DNA of 64,000 bases from Deltaproteobacteria bacterium (GTDB lineage Bacteria > SAR324 > XYD2-FULL-50-16). Shown here piece by piece: positions 37,601 through 45,684 of the stretch. The notes beneath the pieces are model-generated. The model was given only the letters and a program-made list of their open reading frames with translations. It was not told where the DNA came from and did not search any database. The stretch lies in assembly GCA_018657625.1 (NCBI GenBank), contig JABHWU010000053.1, positions 35,035 to 99,034 of the forward strand, written 5' to 3'. The first letter of the stretch is position 1, and every line of letters starts with the position of its first letter. The position numbers were made by a program, and so were the translations under genes.

Positions 37601-38269
37601 GTTTTCGGCTGTTCCTCTTAAAGTTGGATGATAAGGACTCATGGCTGAATCTTTATACGCTTTTACCAAATCACGGTCCAACAAGGCATCCATATCTTCT
37701 TCACTAACCAGTTCCACTTTTTGAATTTCATGGGAAGTTCTGAAACCATCAAAAAAGTTGAGAAAAGGTACTTTAGCTTCCAGGGTTGCATTATGTGCTA
37801 CCGTAGCTAAATCCATGGTTTCCTGCACACTTCCGGCAGCCAGCAAAGCATAACCGGTATTTCTAACACTCATGACATCTGAATGATCACCGAAAATAGA
37901 AAGCGCAGAACAAGCTAATGATCGGGCTGAAACATGGAATACGGTTGGGGTTAATTCCCCCGCAATTTTGAACATATTAGGAATCATCAACAACAATCCC
38001 TGAGAAGCCGTAAAAGTAGTTGTCATGGCCCCTACCTGAATAGAACCATGAACGGCACCAGCGGCACCAGCTTCAGATTGCATTTCCGAAACCTTCAGCA
38101 CCTGTCCGAAAAGGTTTTTCCTCCCAGCAGCTGCCATCTGATCCGCATTTTCACCCATATCAGAAGAGGGTGTAATTGGATAGATTGCAGCAACCTCACT
38201 ATACATATAAGCCACATGCGCAGCCGCATAGTTTCCATCACATGTAATAAATTTCTTGTTTTCAGCCAT
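34688..38269 (-). CDS. nifJ: Pyruvate:ferredoxin (flavodoxin) oxidoreductase
   Basis: A 1193-residue single-chain PFOR converting pyruvate and CoA to acetyl-CoA, CO2 and reduced ferredoxin. Domain order is standard: an N-terminal pyrimidine-binding transketolase domain (YPITPSSDMGE, residues 36-46), a gamma domain in the middle, a two-cluster ferredoxin insert (CTQCNQCAMACPHSC and CQGCFVCYEVCP) and a C-terminal TPP domain (CQGCGEVPYVNLM, VGGDGWAYDIGYGGLDHV, VLDTEVYSNTGGQASKSTP). AAGGAG precedes the ATG. A perfect 15-base palindrome lies just upstream. It marks an anaerobic or microaerobic metabolism. Confidence 0.97.
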   Translation of the reverse strand: MAENKKFITCDGNYAAAHVAYMYSEVAAIYPITPSSDMGENADQMAAAGRKNLFGQVLKVSEMQSEAGAAGAVHGSIQVGAMTTTFTASQGLLLMIPNMFKIAGELTPTVFHVSARSLACSALSIFGDHSDVMSVRNTGYALLAAGSVQETMDLATVAHNATLEAKVPFLNFFDGFRTSHEIQKVELVSEEDMDALLDRDLVKAYKDSAMSPYHPTLRGTAENPDIYFQGREGVNQYYIDCPDIVEKWMDKFAKQCGRKYNLFDYYGDPNAEKVIIAMGSSIQTIKETVNDLNKQGEKVGLLVVRLYRPFSAKHFLNAIPKSAKKIAVLDRTKEPGSIGEPLLVDIRSVVSEARMGLHGGDYKQFDPIIVGGRYGLSSKEFTPGMVKAVIDNLTADLPKNGFTVGIVDDVTHTSLDVQGEFSVLPKDVIQCKFYGLGSDGTVGANKNSIKIIGDNTEMYAQGYFVYDSKKSGGITISHLRFGKSLIDAPYLIFDPDFVAVHNEAYLGRYDVLDGIKEGGTFLLNSESDADSLFGQLPMPLQQTIIDKKITFYAINAYNVARDIGLGNRINMVMQSAFFLLSKVLEKSEAIKLSKDYIQKLYGKKGQNIVEMNWKAVDSAEANLVQIKVPGTVFENDTKPFALEGRNIPAFIKDVVEPVMMDKGNNIPVSKIPANGVFPAGTSKFEKRMTAIDSPVWLSESCTQCNQCAMACPHSCLTAKYVLEKDLDGAPEGFIAVEPKGKAAKAAGVKYVLQVSPKDCQGCFVCYEVCPAKPKALDMRSMRKIVSVEHEKFLFFDSLPKGNLAGEKRDTVKGSQFLPNLLEYHGACQGCGEVPYVNLMAQLFGERAFISNATGCSSIYGGTAPTSPYTTNQDGHGPAWNNSLFEDCAEFGFGMAIANRQMRESVFEALDQLVGRKEVEAELIEAIKQLKETKEDFNESKGAANLVAELVEKSAIDNDQIRLVKDNTKLLAKLTQWIVGGDGWAYDIGYGGLDHVISTGENVNILVLDTEVYSNTGGQASKSTPIGSVAKFAAAGMRRPKKDLGLIAMAYGDVYIASVSLGANKNHVLKSFIEAEQYDGPSIIIAYSPCIAHGIPMRHMMATGKKAMESNYWPVYTYNPDLIKDGKNPLKLRNKEAKVDFKEFIKAEGRYKALNFILKDDAKTEEIFDAAEYDAKRRMDHLMRLADLKYGEEA

Positions 38270-38281
38270 TTATACTCCTTA

Positions 38282-38296
38282 TTGCATTTAATGCAA
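38282..38296. promoter_or_regulatory. Palindrome upstream of PFOR, candidate operator
   Basis: TTGCATTTAATGCAA is a perfect 7+1+7 palindrome starting 13 bases upstream of the PFOR start codon, just before the ribosome-binding site. Its size and position suit a dimeric repressor. The regulator is not identifiable from sequence. Confidence 0.4.
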
Positions 38297-38990
38297 AAAA
38301 TCAGAAACAGTCCCGTTTAATTTTGGGATTGCAGAAACAACGATTATGAATTTGATTATCTGTACTTACTTTGGATAACTTCTGGAAGGTTTTAGGATAC
38401 CACTTCAAAAAAACCGTTTCTTATCAGGGATTACTTTACCCAGGTCCATAATTTCCAGTAATAATTAATCTAATTTTTAAGATCTAAAACCACAAAATCA
38501 TCAGAACCTTTAAAACATGATTATAGTTTGTTTTTCAAAAAACCTGAAGTTATTTTTTATACTAAAATTACCGATGTTTTGAGATCACTAAGTAAATTTA
38601 GTTACTTCCGTTAGATACTATTTTCATTTTATCAGAATCAAAACGGATCAATCTGCAAAAAAGCATGTTATTTAACATTGAAGTAGATATTAAGCATACT
38701 TTTTTGTTTTTTTGAAGATTCATCAAAGAAAATGTGATGATAATTTGATCTTACTCAAATAGCAACCCACTAATAATTAATAACTAATATTCAAATTCGA
38801 TTGTCAATACTACAGTCAATTTTTCCAAACAAGTACTAAAAATAATATATCAACGTTCGTTTCTGCAGTTTAAGAAGAAATTAAATTTCAGGATTCAGTT
38901 GGATTAATAATGTTACTGAGAAAATACCTTATGGCAATGCTACAGTAATTATCTAATATTAAAGGGGTAGTCAAAGAAGAACAACACTGA
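38297..38990. other. Gene-free stretch of about 690 bases
   Basis: Very AT-rich sequence between the PFOR gene and the BRO-type gene, presumably holding the PFOR promoter. It contains an inverted repeat AAGTAA/TTACTT (38590-38595 and 38602-38607). No gene or RNA is recognised. Confidence 0.5.
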
Positions 38991-39845
38991 CTATTCTTCC
39001 AATTTTAGTTTATCGTCCTTATCCAGATAATTACTTTTTGAAACAACAGGTCGACCTAATTCTTTTTCTGTTTCTGCTCTCGCATTTCCGGCAATTCTGC
39101 CACCTCGCTTGGCAATATTTTTATTTTCTGGAAATGTATCAGGTTGCTCATTTTTGGAAATCTCTGTCGTTACCCGTTCACCCAGCATAGTGAAAATCAG
39201 TTCCAAATCATCCATATGATCTCGCAGATTAGCTTTTGATTTTTCAGGTAGGTTTTTATGCTGTTTATATTCTCCCGGAGTCATTCCAAATGTGGCTTTG
39301 GATATTTCAGCCGTTAAAATAGCAAAATCTCGTTGCTCTTTAATCCCGCGCTCTCTCCACTCATCGGTCAAATTTTGACGAATAGCAATCCCTCGAAGTC
39401 TTTTATCAATCCAGTCTTTAGGATAACCTTTTTTCTCATAGATCTCTTTCATTCGTTGTTGAGCAAGCTCCGGATTTTCGATTTCCTCGATTCTTTCATA
39501 TCCAACTTTAGCTAGCCAGCGTTTGAATGGTTCAGCTTTGGGAGATGGGATGGATTGAATTAGTCTAAAGATTCCTTCCGTGTTTGCACAATCGGTCTTA
39601 TATTTCTTTCCATCACTAGCATCCAATTTCAGTTGTCGACAAATTGTCGACAACTCCATTTTTTCTTCATTGACAGCTCTTTTTTTTATTCTATACCAAT
39701 AATCACGTGGATTAAGACTTTCTGTTAAAGCGCTGCAAATATCAATAACTGAATAATACCATTCATCCTCATGCCAGATTCTGCGGATTTCCTTGCTTTG
39801 AAATAGGACAAGCTTGTTGAATTGCTTATTTGATTTATTTTCCAT
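38991..39845 (-). CDS. BRO-N domain protein (DinD-/antirepressor-like)
   Basis: A 284-residue protein. Residues 8-115 form a BRO-N domain (VLFQSKEIRRIWHEDEWYYS, VIDICSALTES, YWYRIKKR, TEGIFRLIQSIPSPKAEPFK). The region after it (EIYEKKGYPKDWIDKRLRG, KATFGMTPGEYKQHKNLPE) resembles the C-terminal part of DinD-like and phage damage-inducible proteins. A basic or charged tail follows. BRO-N proteins bind DNA and are common in phages and mobile islands. It lies 70 bases downstream of the CHAT-protein stop codon on the same strand. Confidence 0.8.
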   Translation of the reverse strand: MENKSNKQFNKLVLFQSKEIRRIWHEDEWYYSVIDICSALTESLNPRDYWYRIKKRAVNEEKMELSTICRQLKLDASDGKKYKTDCANTEGIFRLIQSIPSPKAEPFKRWLAKVGYERIEEIENPELAQQRMKEIYEKKGYPKDWIDKRLRGIAIRQNLTDEWRERGIKEQRDFAILTAEISKATFGMTPGEYKQHKNLPEKSKANLRDHMDDLELIFTMLGERVTTEISKNEQPDTFPENKNIAKRGGRIAGNARAETEKELGRPVVSKSNYLDKDDKLKLEE

Positions 39846-39914
39846 TAGAATTTTCAGTTAAATAAAAGGCTAAATTAGTTCTGTTAATGTTTTGTTTTAT
39901 TCATTATCTCCAAT

Positions 39915-42900
39915 CTATTGGGAACAGTTTAATTGCTTGTTAATTTCAGTGTCTACTTTATTTTCCCATACCCCAAGCTGGTTCTCTTTTGCATATTCTT
40001 CAGCCTCCAAAAAATCTTTGTTGTATTTTTTGGAACAACCATTAGTATCGCTATATACTGACCATCCGTTTTTAACTAAATGAAGATTAAAATTAATGCC
40101 GTCTGCGTAGACATAACATAAATTATGATACTCGAAGCATTCTAATTGGATTTTTTTATTTTTTAAGAATCCTTTAGTGAATTCTCTAGCTTTTTTCCCA
40201 AATTTAGTATTTCTACTGCTATCAGGGTTTGAACTATCCTCTGTATCTACAGATAACATACGAATGTTTCGTGTAACCCCAACACCCAACTTTCGGTAAT
40301 AGATTGTGATGGCATCACCCTCTGACACTTCCAAAAGCTTAACCATAACTCCTTTACCATAATTCATGCCTACTTTTAAAAAGACTTTTCCATAGTAAAC
40401 AAAGGGAGCCCAGAAAAATGGTGCTTTGTACTCTTCTCCAAACTCACCTTTTATAAATCTCCTTTTAACTTCCATCATGGCTTGGTTATAGGTTTTTCCT
40501 TTTTTCTCCACTAGTCGATACATTTCAACCATAAATTTGGAAGTCGATTCATCTGCAACAGACCAAAGAGATACAGATAGTGAATTGGCACCAGCAATTA
40601 AAAAGCTCTGAGTCAAACCGACAACACCTTCTCCTCCATAAATCTTGCCAAGTCCTGTTTCACAAGCAGATAGGTTTACAAAATCAGCTTTAATTTTTAG
40701 ATTGGCAATCTCATCCATTCTTAAGTAACCATCTTCCCCTTCTTTTTCCATTTTGAATTGAGATAGAACTACTGCTGATAATTCAGGTATAGAGGGGACG
40801 ACTAAACCGTGTGTGGCAAAATGGATAACTTTATACTGGCCTAAATCACCGTTTCGAGAAAGTGCTTTCACGATATTTTCGGTTACATCACTACCTGATA
40901 TTTTTACGGTGTCTTTAACTATATTTGAAATAATGTTGATTTCATTTAGTGTTCCAGGGAGATTTTCCCATTTTACAGAATCTAATGCAGCGTATGTATT
41001 TCTCAAGGATCTGTTTTTCTTTATAAAATATAATGCGTTTTTTTCCACTGAAATAAATTGTGCCGTGTTTTCTATCATATCAATATTGTAATTTATTTCG
41101 CCGTATACAGCGCCACCTAACGCTAGCATTGGCTTCCTGTTTATCGAGTATTTTCGTTTCTCGATTAGCTTTAACACACCTATAGATTGAGCATAGTGAA
41201 TATTAAATGTTTCCACCAGGTACTTACCTTCTTCATCAATCAAGGTCTCGAAAGGTAAAAAAGACAATATTCCATCTGGAACAATAATGATCTCATTCTT
41301 TCCTTCAAGTTGAATTATGTTGGGTTTAATCAATAAATCAAATAGCATTCTGCTTAATTTTCTAAACTCACTGGAATTTGAGTCCCCCCTCAAAAGTATA
41401 CGGTAATAATTGATTATTTTCTCAAAATCGTATCTTGCATACTCATTTCTGTCATTTTTAGTTTCATTAAGTTTTACTTCTAATTTTATTCCTCTTATAT
41501 TATTTATTTCCTTTTCAATCAGAATACCATTGTTTTTCATCATTAAAGTAGTGAAATACTTTTTAGATATTTCTCGTCCCTTGACGTCGTTTTGTGTCAT
41601 ACATATTTGGGTCATTTCATCCCAATCTATATTGGCATATATCAAAACTGCAGATTTGTTATTCAATTCCTGACTAAACTTTGTAATAGATGGTAGATGA
41701 GGATTTGTTTCTGTCTGAGATATCCTTTCGGCTAACAACTTAGCCTTGCTCATTTCTATTATTTTAAAGGAATCAGGGATATTGCTACTTCTGATATGCG
41801 CCGATATTAAGTATTGGTATGTCTCTATTTGGCTCTCCAAATAATCTCTTCTTAAATCTCCAATAGCAGTTTTACGCAATCTTTCTTTCAACTCAATTGA
41901 TTCCGTCAAATATTCTATAGCACGCTTATATTCTTCTTTTTCATAATATAATGCCCCAAAGTTATGGAGTTGTTGGGCTACTCTGGCATCCACACCCAAT
42001 TTTCTGTCAATTTCTAGTGCCTGTTGATAGTACTCAACTGCTTTATCGTATTGCTCTAAAGCACTATAAGCTGAACCGATGTTATTAAGTCGAATAGCAA
42101 TTTTGTCTTCCAGTCCTAGCTTTTTATCAATCTTTAAGGCTTGATGATAGTACTCAATTGCTTTGTCAATTTTAAACCATTGATAGTAAATATTACCAAT
42201 TGCACTAAGACGGATGGCGATATTTCCTTCATTTCCTAATTTTCTGTCAATTTCTAGGGCTTGCTGATAGTATTCAAATGCTTTATTGTACTGACCCTTA
42301 ATTTTGAAAATACTCCCGAGGTTGTTTAGCCGGATTGCAATCTTATCAACCTGGCGAAGCTTTTTGGCAATTTCTAAGGCTTTCTGATAGAACTCAATAG
42401 CCTTATCGTACGCCCCCCAGGATTCATAAACGCTGGCAATATTATTGAAGTATACAGCAATATCGGCTTCCCTACCAAGTTTCTTCACAATCTTAAGTGC
42501 TTGCTGGAAGTGTTCTATAGCTTTTTTATAGCGCCCCAAAAGTTGATAAATCACACCAATGTTGTTCAAACTTGCAGCAGTTCCACTTTCTTGGCCTAAT
42601 TTTCTATCAATTATTAGAGCTTGATCGTAATGCTCAATAGCCTTATCGTACTGCCCCCATGATTGGTAAACGGCTCCAATGTTTGTAAGTGTGTTAGCAA
42701 TTTCATTTTCATCCTGCTGTAATTTGTTAATCTGAAGTACAAATTGATAATACTCGATCGCCTTATCATAATACCCCCAACGCTCGTAAATTTCAGCTAT
42801 GATACTAAGATCGACAATGACTTTTTCTTTCCTATTAAGTTTTCTGTCTATTTCTAATGCCTGTTTGAAGTAATCGATCGCCTTGCTATTCTGACCCCAG

Positions 42901-43997
42901 GAATCGTAAACCTCACCGATGTTGCTGAGTCCAGATGCAATGCTATCCTCCTTCTTTAGTTTCCTGTTGATCTCCAGTGCATGTTGGTAGTACTCAATTG
43001 CTTTGTCGTATTCAATTGCTTTGTCGTATTCACCCCAGAAATAGTAAATCACACCGATATAGTTGAGATTGATGGCAACATCTTTTTCCTTTCCAACTCT
43101 TCTGTTGATCTCTAGTGCAAGCATAAAGTGTTGCATAGCCTTGTCGTACTTACCCCAGGATCTATAAACTACACCTATGTTTTTGAGATTAATGGCAATA
43201 TGTTTTTCCTTTCCAAGTTTTTTATTAATCTCCAGCGCCTGTTGGTAATATTTGATAGCCTTATCGAATTGCCCCATTGATTCGTAAACCAAACCAATAT
43301 TGTTAAATTGTATTGCAATACTATGTTCCTTTCTTAGTTTTTTATTAATAACAAGTGCTCGTTGGTAGTAATCGATCGCTTTATGGTATTGGCTCCAAAT
43401 ATAGTATACTCGACCAATGTTACTAAGGTTTACAGTAACATAATGTTCCTTCCCTAGTTTTTTGTTTGTTCTATTCGCTAGTTGATAATGTTTAATAGCT
43501 TCATCGTACGTTCCCAACGTTTGGTAAATTCGAGCAATGTCAGTGTGATTACTAGCAATATTTGAATCCTGTTTAAGCTTCTTGTGAAACTCCAGTGCCT
43601 GCTTCAAATACTCAATTGCTTTATTAGTCTGTCCCAAAGATTTGTAAGCCTTCCCTATTTTGTTTAGATAAACGGCAATCTGTGCTTTCTTAACTAGCTT
43701 TCTCCCAATATCCAGAGCTTTTTGATAATATTTAATAGCCTTTTCATACTGTCCTAATTGTTCATAACAAATTCCTATCCATCCGGACTGACTACTCAAA
43801 ACATACAATCTAGGTTTTGGACTCTTACGCTCTGCATCTGCAGATTTTTCAAACATTTGTGCTGCGAACAAATATTTATTTTTCTTATATAAAATATGGG
43901 CTTTCTCCCAATACTTATCAGCAATTTCCGAACTTTGAGCGAATGAATATGTTACCAACAATAATTGGATTAAAAAAATAGAAATCGACTGTTTCAT
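39915..43997 (-). CDS. Secreted TPR-CHAT protease-like protein with C-terminal SNase-like domain
   Basis: A 1360-residue protein if started at the ATG at 43997, which has AGGTG upstream and begins a clear signal peptide (MKQSISIFLIQLLLVTYSFA); an upstream start at 44066 would bury that signal. About 16 TPR units of 40 residues follow (YDKAIEYYQQALEIDRKL type). The CHAT peptidase domain has His1063 (HFATHGL) and Cys1112 (NLSACETGLG). Residues about 1217-1350 resemble staphylococcal nuclease (IRMLSVDTED, FGKKAREFTKGFL, LVKNGWSVY, AEEYAKENQLGVWE). The Arg matching Arg35 is present, but Asn replaces Arg87 and Asp replaces Glu43, so it may be inactive. Substrate and role are unknown; export argues for an envelope or extracellular target. 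Confidence 0.85.
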   Translation of the reverse strand: MKQSISIFLIQLLLVTYSFAQSSEIADKYWEKAHILYKKNKYLFAAQMFEKSADAERKSPKPRLYVLSSQSGWIGICYEQLGQYEKAIKYYQKALDIGRKLVKKAQIAVYLNKIGKAYKSLGQTNKAIEYLKQALEFHKKLKQDSNIASNHTDIARIYQTLGTYDEAIKHYQLANRTNKKLGKEHYVTVNLSNIGRVYYIWSQYHKAIDYYQRALVINKKLRKEHSIAIQFNNIGLVYESMGQFDKAIKYYQQALEINKKLGKEKHIAINLKNIGVVYRSWGKYDKAMQHFMLALEINRRVGKEKDVAINLNYIGVIYYFWGEYDKAIEYDKAIEYYQHALEINRKLKKEDSIASGLSNIGEVYDSWGQNSKAIDYFKQALEIDRKLNRKEKVIVDLSIIAEIYERWGYYDKAIEYYQFVLQINKLQQDENEIANTLTNIGAVYQSWGQYDKAIEHYDQALIIDRKLGQESGTAASLNNIGVIYQLLGRYKKAIEHFQQALKIVKKLGREADIAVYFNNIASVYESWGAYDKAIEFYQKALEIAKKLRQVDKIAIRLNNLGSIFKIKGQYNKAFEYYQQALEIDRKLGNEGNIAIRLSAIGNIYYQWFKIDKAIEYYHQALKIDKKLGLEDKIAIRLNNIGSAYSALEQYDKAVEYYQQALEIDRKLGVDARVAQQLHNFGALYYEKEEYKRAIEYLTESIELKERLRKTAIGDLRRDYLESQIETYQYLISAHIRSSNIPDSFKIIEMSKAKLLAERISQTETNPHLPSITKFSQELNNKSAVLIYANIDWDEMTQICMTQNDVKGREISKKYFTTLMMKNNGILIEKEINNIRGIKLEVKLNETKNDRNEYARYDFEKIINYYRILLRGDSNSSEFRKLSRMLFDLLIKPNIIQLEGKNEIIIVPDGILSFLPFETLIDEEGKYLVETFNIHYAQSIGVLKLIEKRKYSINRKPMLALGGAVYGEINYNIDMIENTAQFISVEKNALYFIKKNRSLRNTYAALDSVKWENLPGTLNEINIISNIVKDTVKISGSDVTENIVKALSRNGDLGQYKVIHFATHGLVVPSIPELSAVVLSQFKMEKEGEDGYLRMDEIANLKIKADFVNLSACETGLGKIYGGEGVVGLTQSFLIAGANSLSVSLWSVADESTSKFMVEMYRLVEKKGKTYNQAMMEVKRRFIKGEFGEEYKAPFFWAPFVYYGKVFLKVGMNYGKGVMVKLLEVSEGDAITIYYRKLGVGVTRNIRMLSVDTEDSSNPDSSRNTKFGKKAREFTKGFLKNKKIQLECFEYHNLCYVYADGINFNLHLVKNGWSVYSDTNGCSKKYNKDFLEAEEYAKENQLGVWENKVDTEINKQLNCSQ

Positions 43998-44177
43998 TTT
44001 AACACCTAATGATGAAATAATTACAAATTTATTCCAAGCGTAATTGTATCCATTTTTTTCCTTCACGGGTAATGTATTATCTCATCATTACGATTTGACT
44101 TTTACTGACGAGAGTAATTTATTTCTTAGCTAATGAACTGCTTATGGTTTTTATACTTTTTCGCTTTCTAATACTAC

Positions 44178-44203
44178 TTTTTCATATTCTCGTATATGAA
44201 AAA
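44178..44203. promoter_or_regulatory. Perfect 10-base inverted repeat upstream of the CHAT gene
   Basis: TTTTTCATAT (44178-44187) and ATATGAAAAA (44194-44203) are separated by six bases. It lies between the small SeqA-N-like gene and the CHAT gene, both on the minus strand. It could be the terminator of the former or an operator for the latter, about 180 bases before its start. Confidence 0.4.
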
Positions 44204-44379
44204 TAACAGGCTTCTGAGAGTTATGAGACCAATACAGTGTCCAAAAATTTTTTCATAATTTTACTTACAATGGTTTTTTTCTAAAAATCAATTTTAACAC
44301 ATTTACCGGTTCCAAGTGATATGCCAAAACTTTCTAATACTTCAATTGAACTTGATTCTATGCACCGTATAATACGTGC

Positions 44380-44793
44380 TCAATTAAAGTCTTTTTGGTT
44401 TGTTGAAATTTCAGCTTTATATATACCTTTGCTTTTCCAACCCCTAAGATATCCAGAGCGTAAGTTTCCATTGATATCAGAGGATCTATTTATATTAGAA
44501 GCATTCCATTCTTTGAATTCTTTAGTTCCATCCATTTTATGGAGCATAATATAAGCCTTTTTTGTTTGTAGAAGTGTTTGTTTAAAGTCTTGTTCATCAG
44601 ATGGATAATAAATTATTTTTAGAGAAACAGGTATTTTTCCTTCAGTTTTATATTTTTCTCTGGAATCGATACCTTTGTTCTCTTCATAATAATCTAAAAT
44701 CCTTTCAATTACATTTGCTGGAGTATCAAACCCTTCAGCGTGGATACCAAGACGTTGATAGAGTTGAGTTGGTATTTTGATAACTTGATTCAT
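44380..44793 (-). CDS. Small protein with SeqA-N-like N-terminal motif, unknown function
   Basis: About 137 residues. The first 35 (MNQVIKIPTQLYQRLGIHAE, TPANVIERILDYYE) look like the ribbon-helix-helix-type segment found at the N terminus of SeqA and of several restriction-associated proteins. The C-terminal half (EWNASNINRSSDINGNLRSG, WKSKGIYKAEI) is an unnamed conserved-looking domain. The ATG at 44793 is preferred over 44808 because GGAG lies nine bases upstream. It precedes the CHAT gene on the same strand. Function unknown; DNA binding is inferred. Confidence 0.6.
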   Translation of the reverse strand: MNQVIKIPTQLYQRLGIHAEGFDTPANVIERILDYYEENKGIDSREKYKTEGKIPVSLKIIYYPSDEQDFKQTLLQTKKAYIMLHKMDGTKEFKEWNASNINRSSDINGNLRSGYLRGWKSKGIYKAEISTNQKDFN

Positions 44794-45684
44794 TGATAAT
44801 TTCTCCATTTTGATTTATTTGATATCAATATCATCAATTTTGCTATTAATGTCAATGACTAAATTGGAATAAAAGAAAAAATCATGCTACAATTGGAAAA
44901 TTCACCAATTTCACTCAAAATTTATGACTCAAATTGAGATTTTTGAGGTTTATTTTGTAGGATTATTGCTATTTTGTTTCTAAGCTAACAGTTGAAATTG
45001 GAAAGGAATTCAAAGCCGCCTCGAATGAATCTTTCAACATATTTTACTCAGCTCTTTTTAGCCCTCATCATAAGTATAAATTGATAAAAATCGGTAAAGA
45101 AAAGGAAAGAGGAAATTTAGTTTTAGATTTTTAAAATCAATAATATAACAATAAAAATAACAAGTTAGTACACATGATATAGATTCAATAAAACACATTT
45201 CTGGAAAGGTGACCCTCCTGGCATTTAAATTCAACTCCTCAACTTCCATCCAATCAAAGCAACAAGTCAAAAAACTTCAATCGAAATAATCTTGTCCTAA
45301 ATTGATCACACCACAAGGTATTAAAAGGAAATAAAAGTAAAAATCGGGATATTGTATTTTTTAGCCAAATTTTAATCAAATCTATAGGATAGTTGATTTT
45401 AAAGGAATACGGGGCAGATATTCTCGAAATACTGTCGGAATAGGTAGTTGAATGGTGGAGGTGGCTCCAAGTACCTATTTATATGGATTTGTGGGAGATG
45501 CTGGTAGTCGATGGTGATTTTTCTAAAATTAGATTTTAAAGATAAAACAAAAATGGACGATATTATGGTCTGTTTTATCTCTGAATACTTTATAAAGTAT
45601 GGCCTCAAAGAGATTTAAATTTTTTGACCACACGTGGAGAGATAGTTCCCGACTACGAATTTAGTTTCACAGTCGGAAAAGGTA
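44794..45684. other. Gene-free stretch of about 890 bases
   Basis: AT-rich sequence between the accessory island and the nuo operon. Minus-strand ORFs at 45058-45270 and 45399-45608 lack ribosome-binding sites and recognisable features. A plus-strand open frame near 44960-45135 without a start codon could be a gene fragment. I see no RNA gene or terminator. Confidence 0.45.

Noticed and set aside
2469..43997. Idea that the Cas4-like nuclease and the CHAT protein form a CRISPR-guided protease system
   Set aside because: They are about 37 kb apart; there is no CRISPR array or Cas7-11-like gene, and the CHAT protein is predicted to be exported.
43998..44066. Longer N terminus of the TPR-CHAT protein
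   Set aside because: It would place 23 polar residues before a clear signal peptide; the ATG at 43997 has its own ribosome-binding site.
44321..44554. Plus-strand 77-codon ORF opposite the SeqA-N-like gene
   Set aside because: Fully antisense to a more convincing gene with a good ribosome-binding site.
45058..45608. Two minus-strand ORFs of about 70 codons (45058-45270 and 45399-45608)
   Set aside because: No ribosome-binding site, no recognisable domain, atypical composition (for example a PPPP run); treated as chance ORFs in an AT-rich gap.
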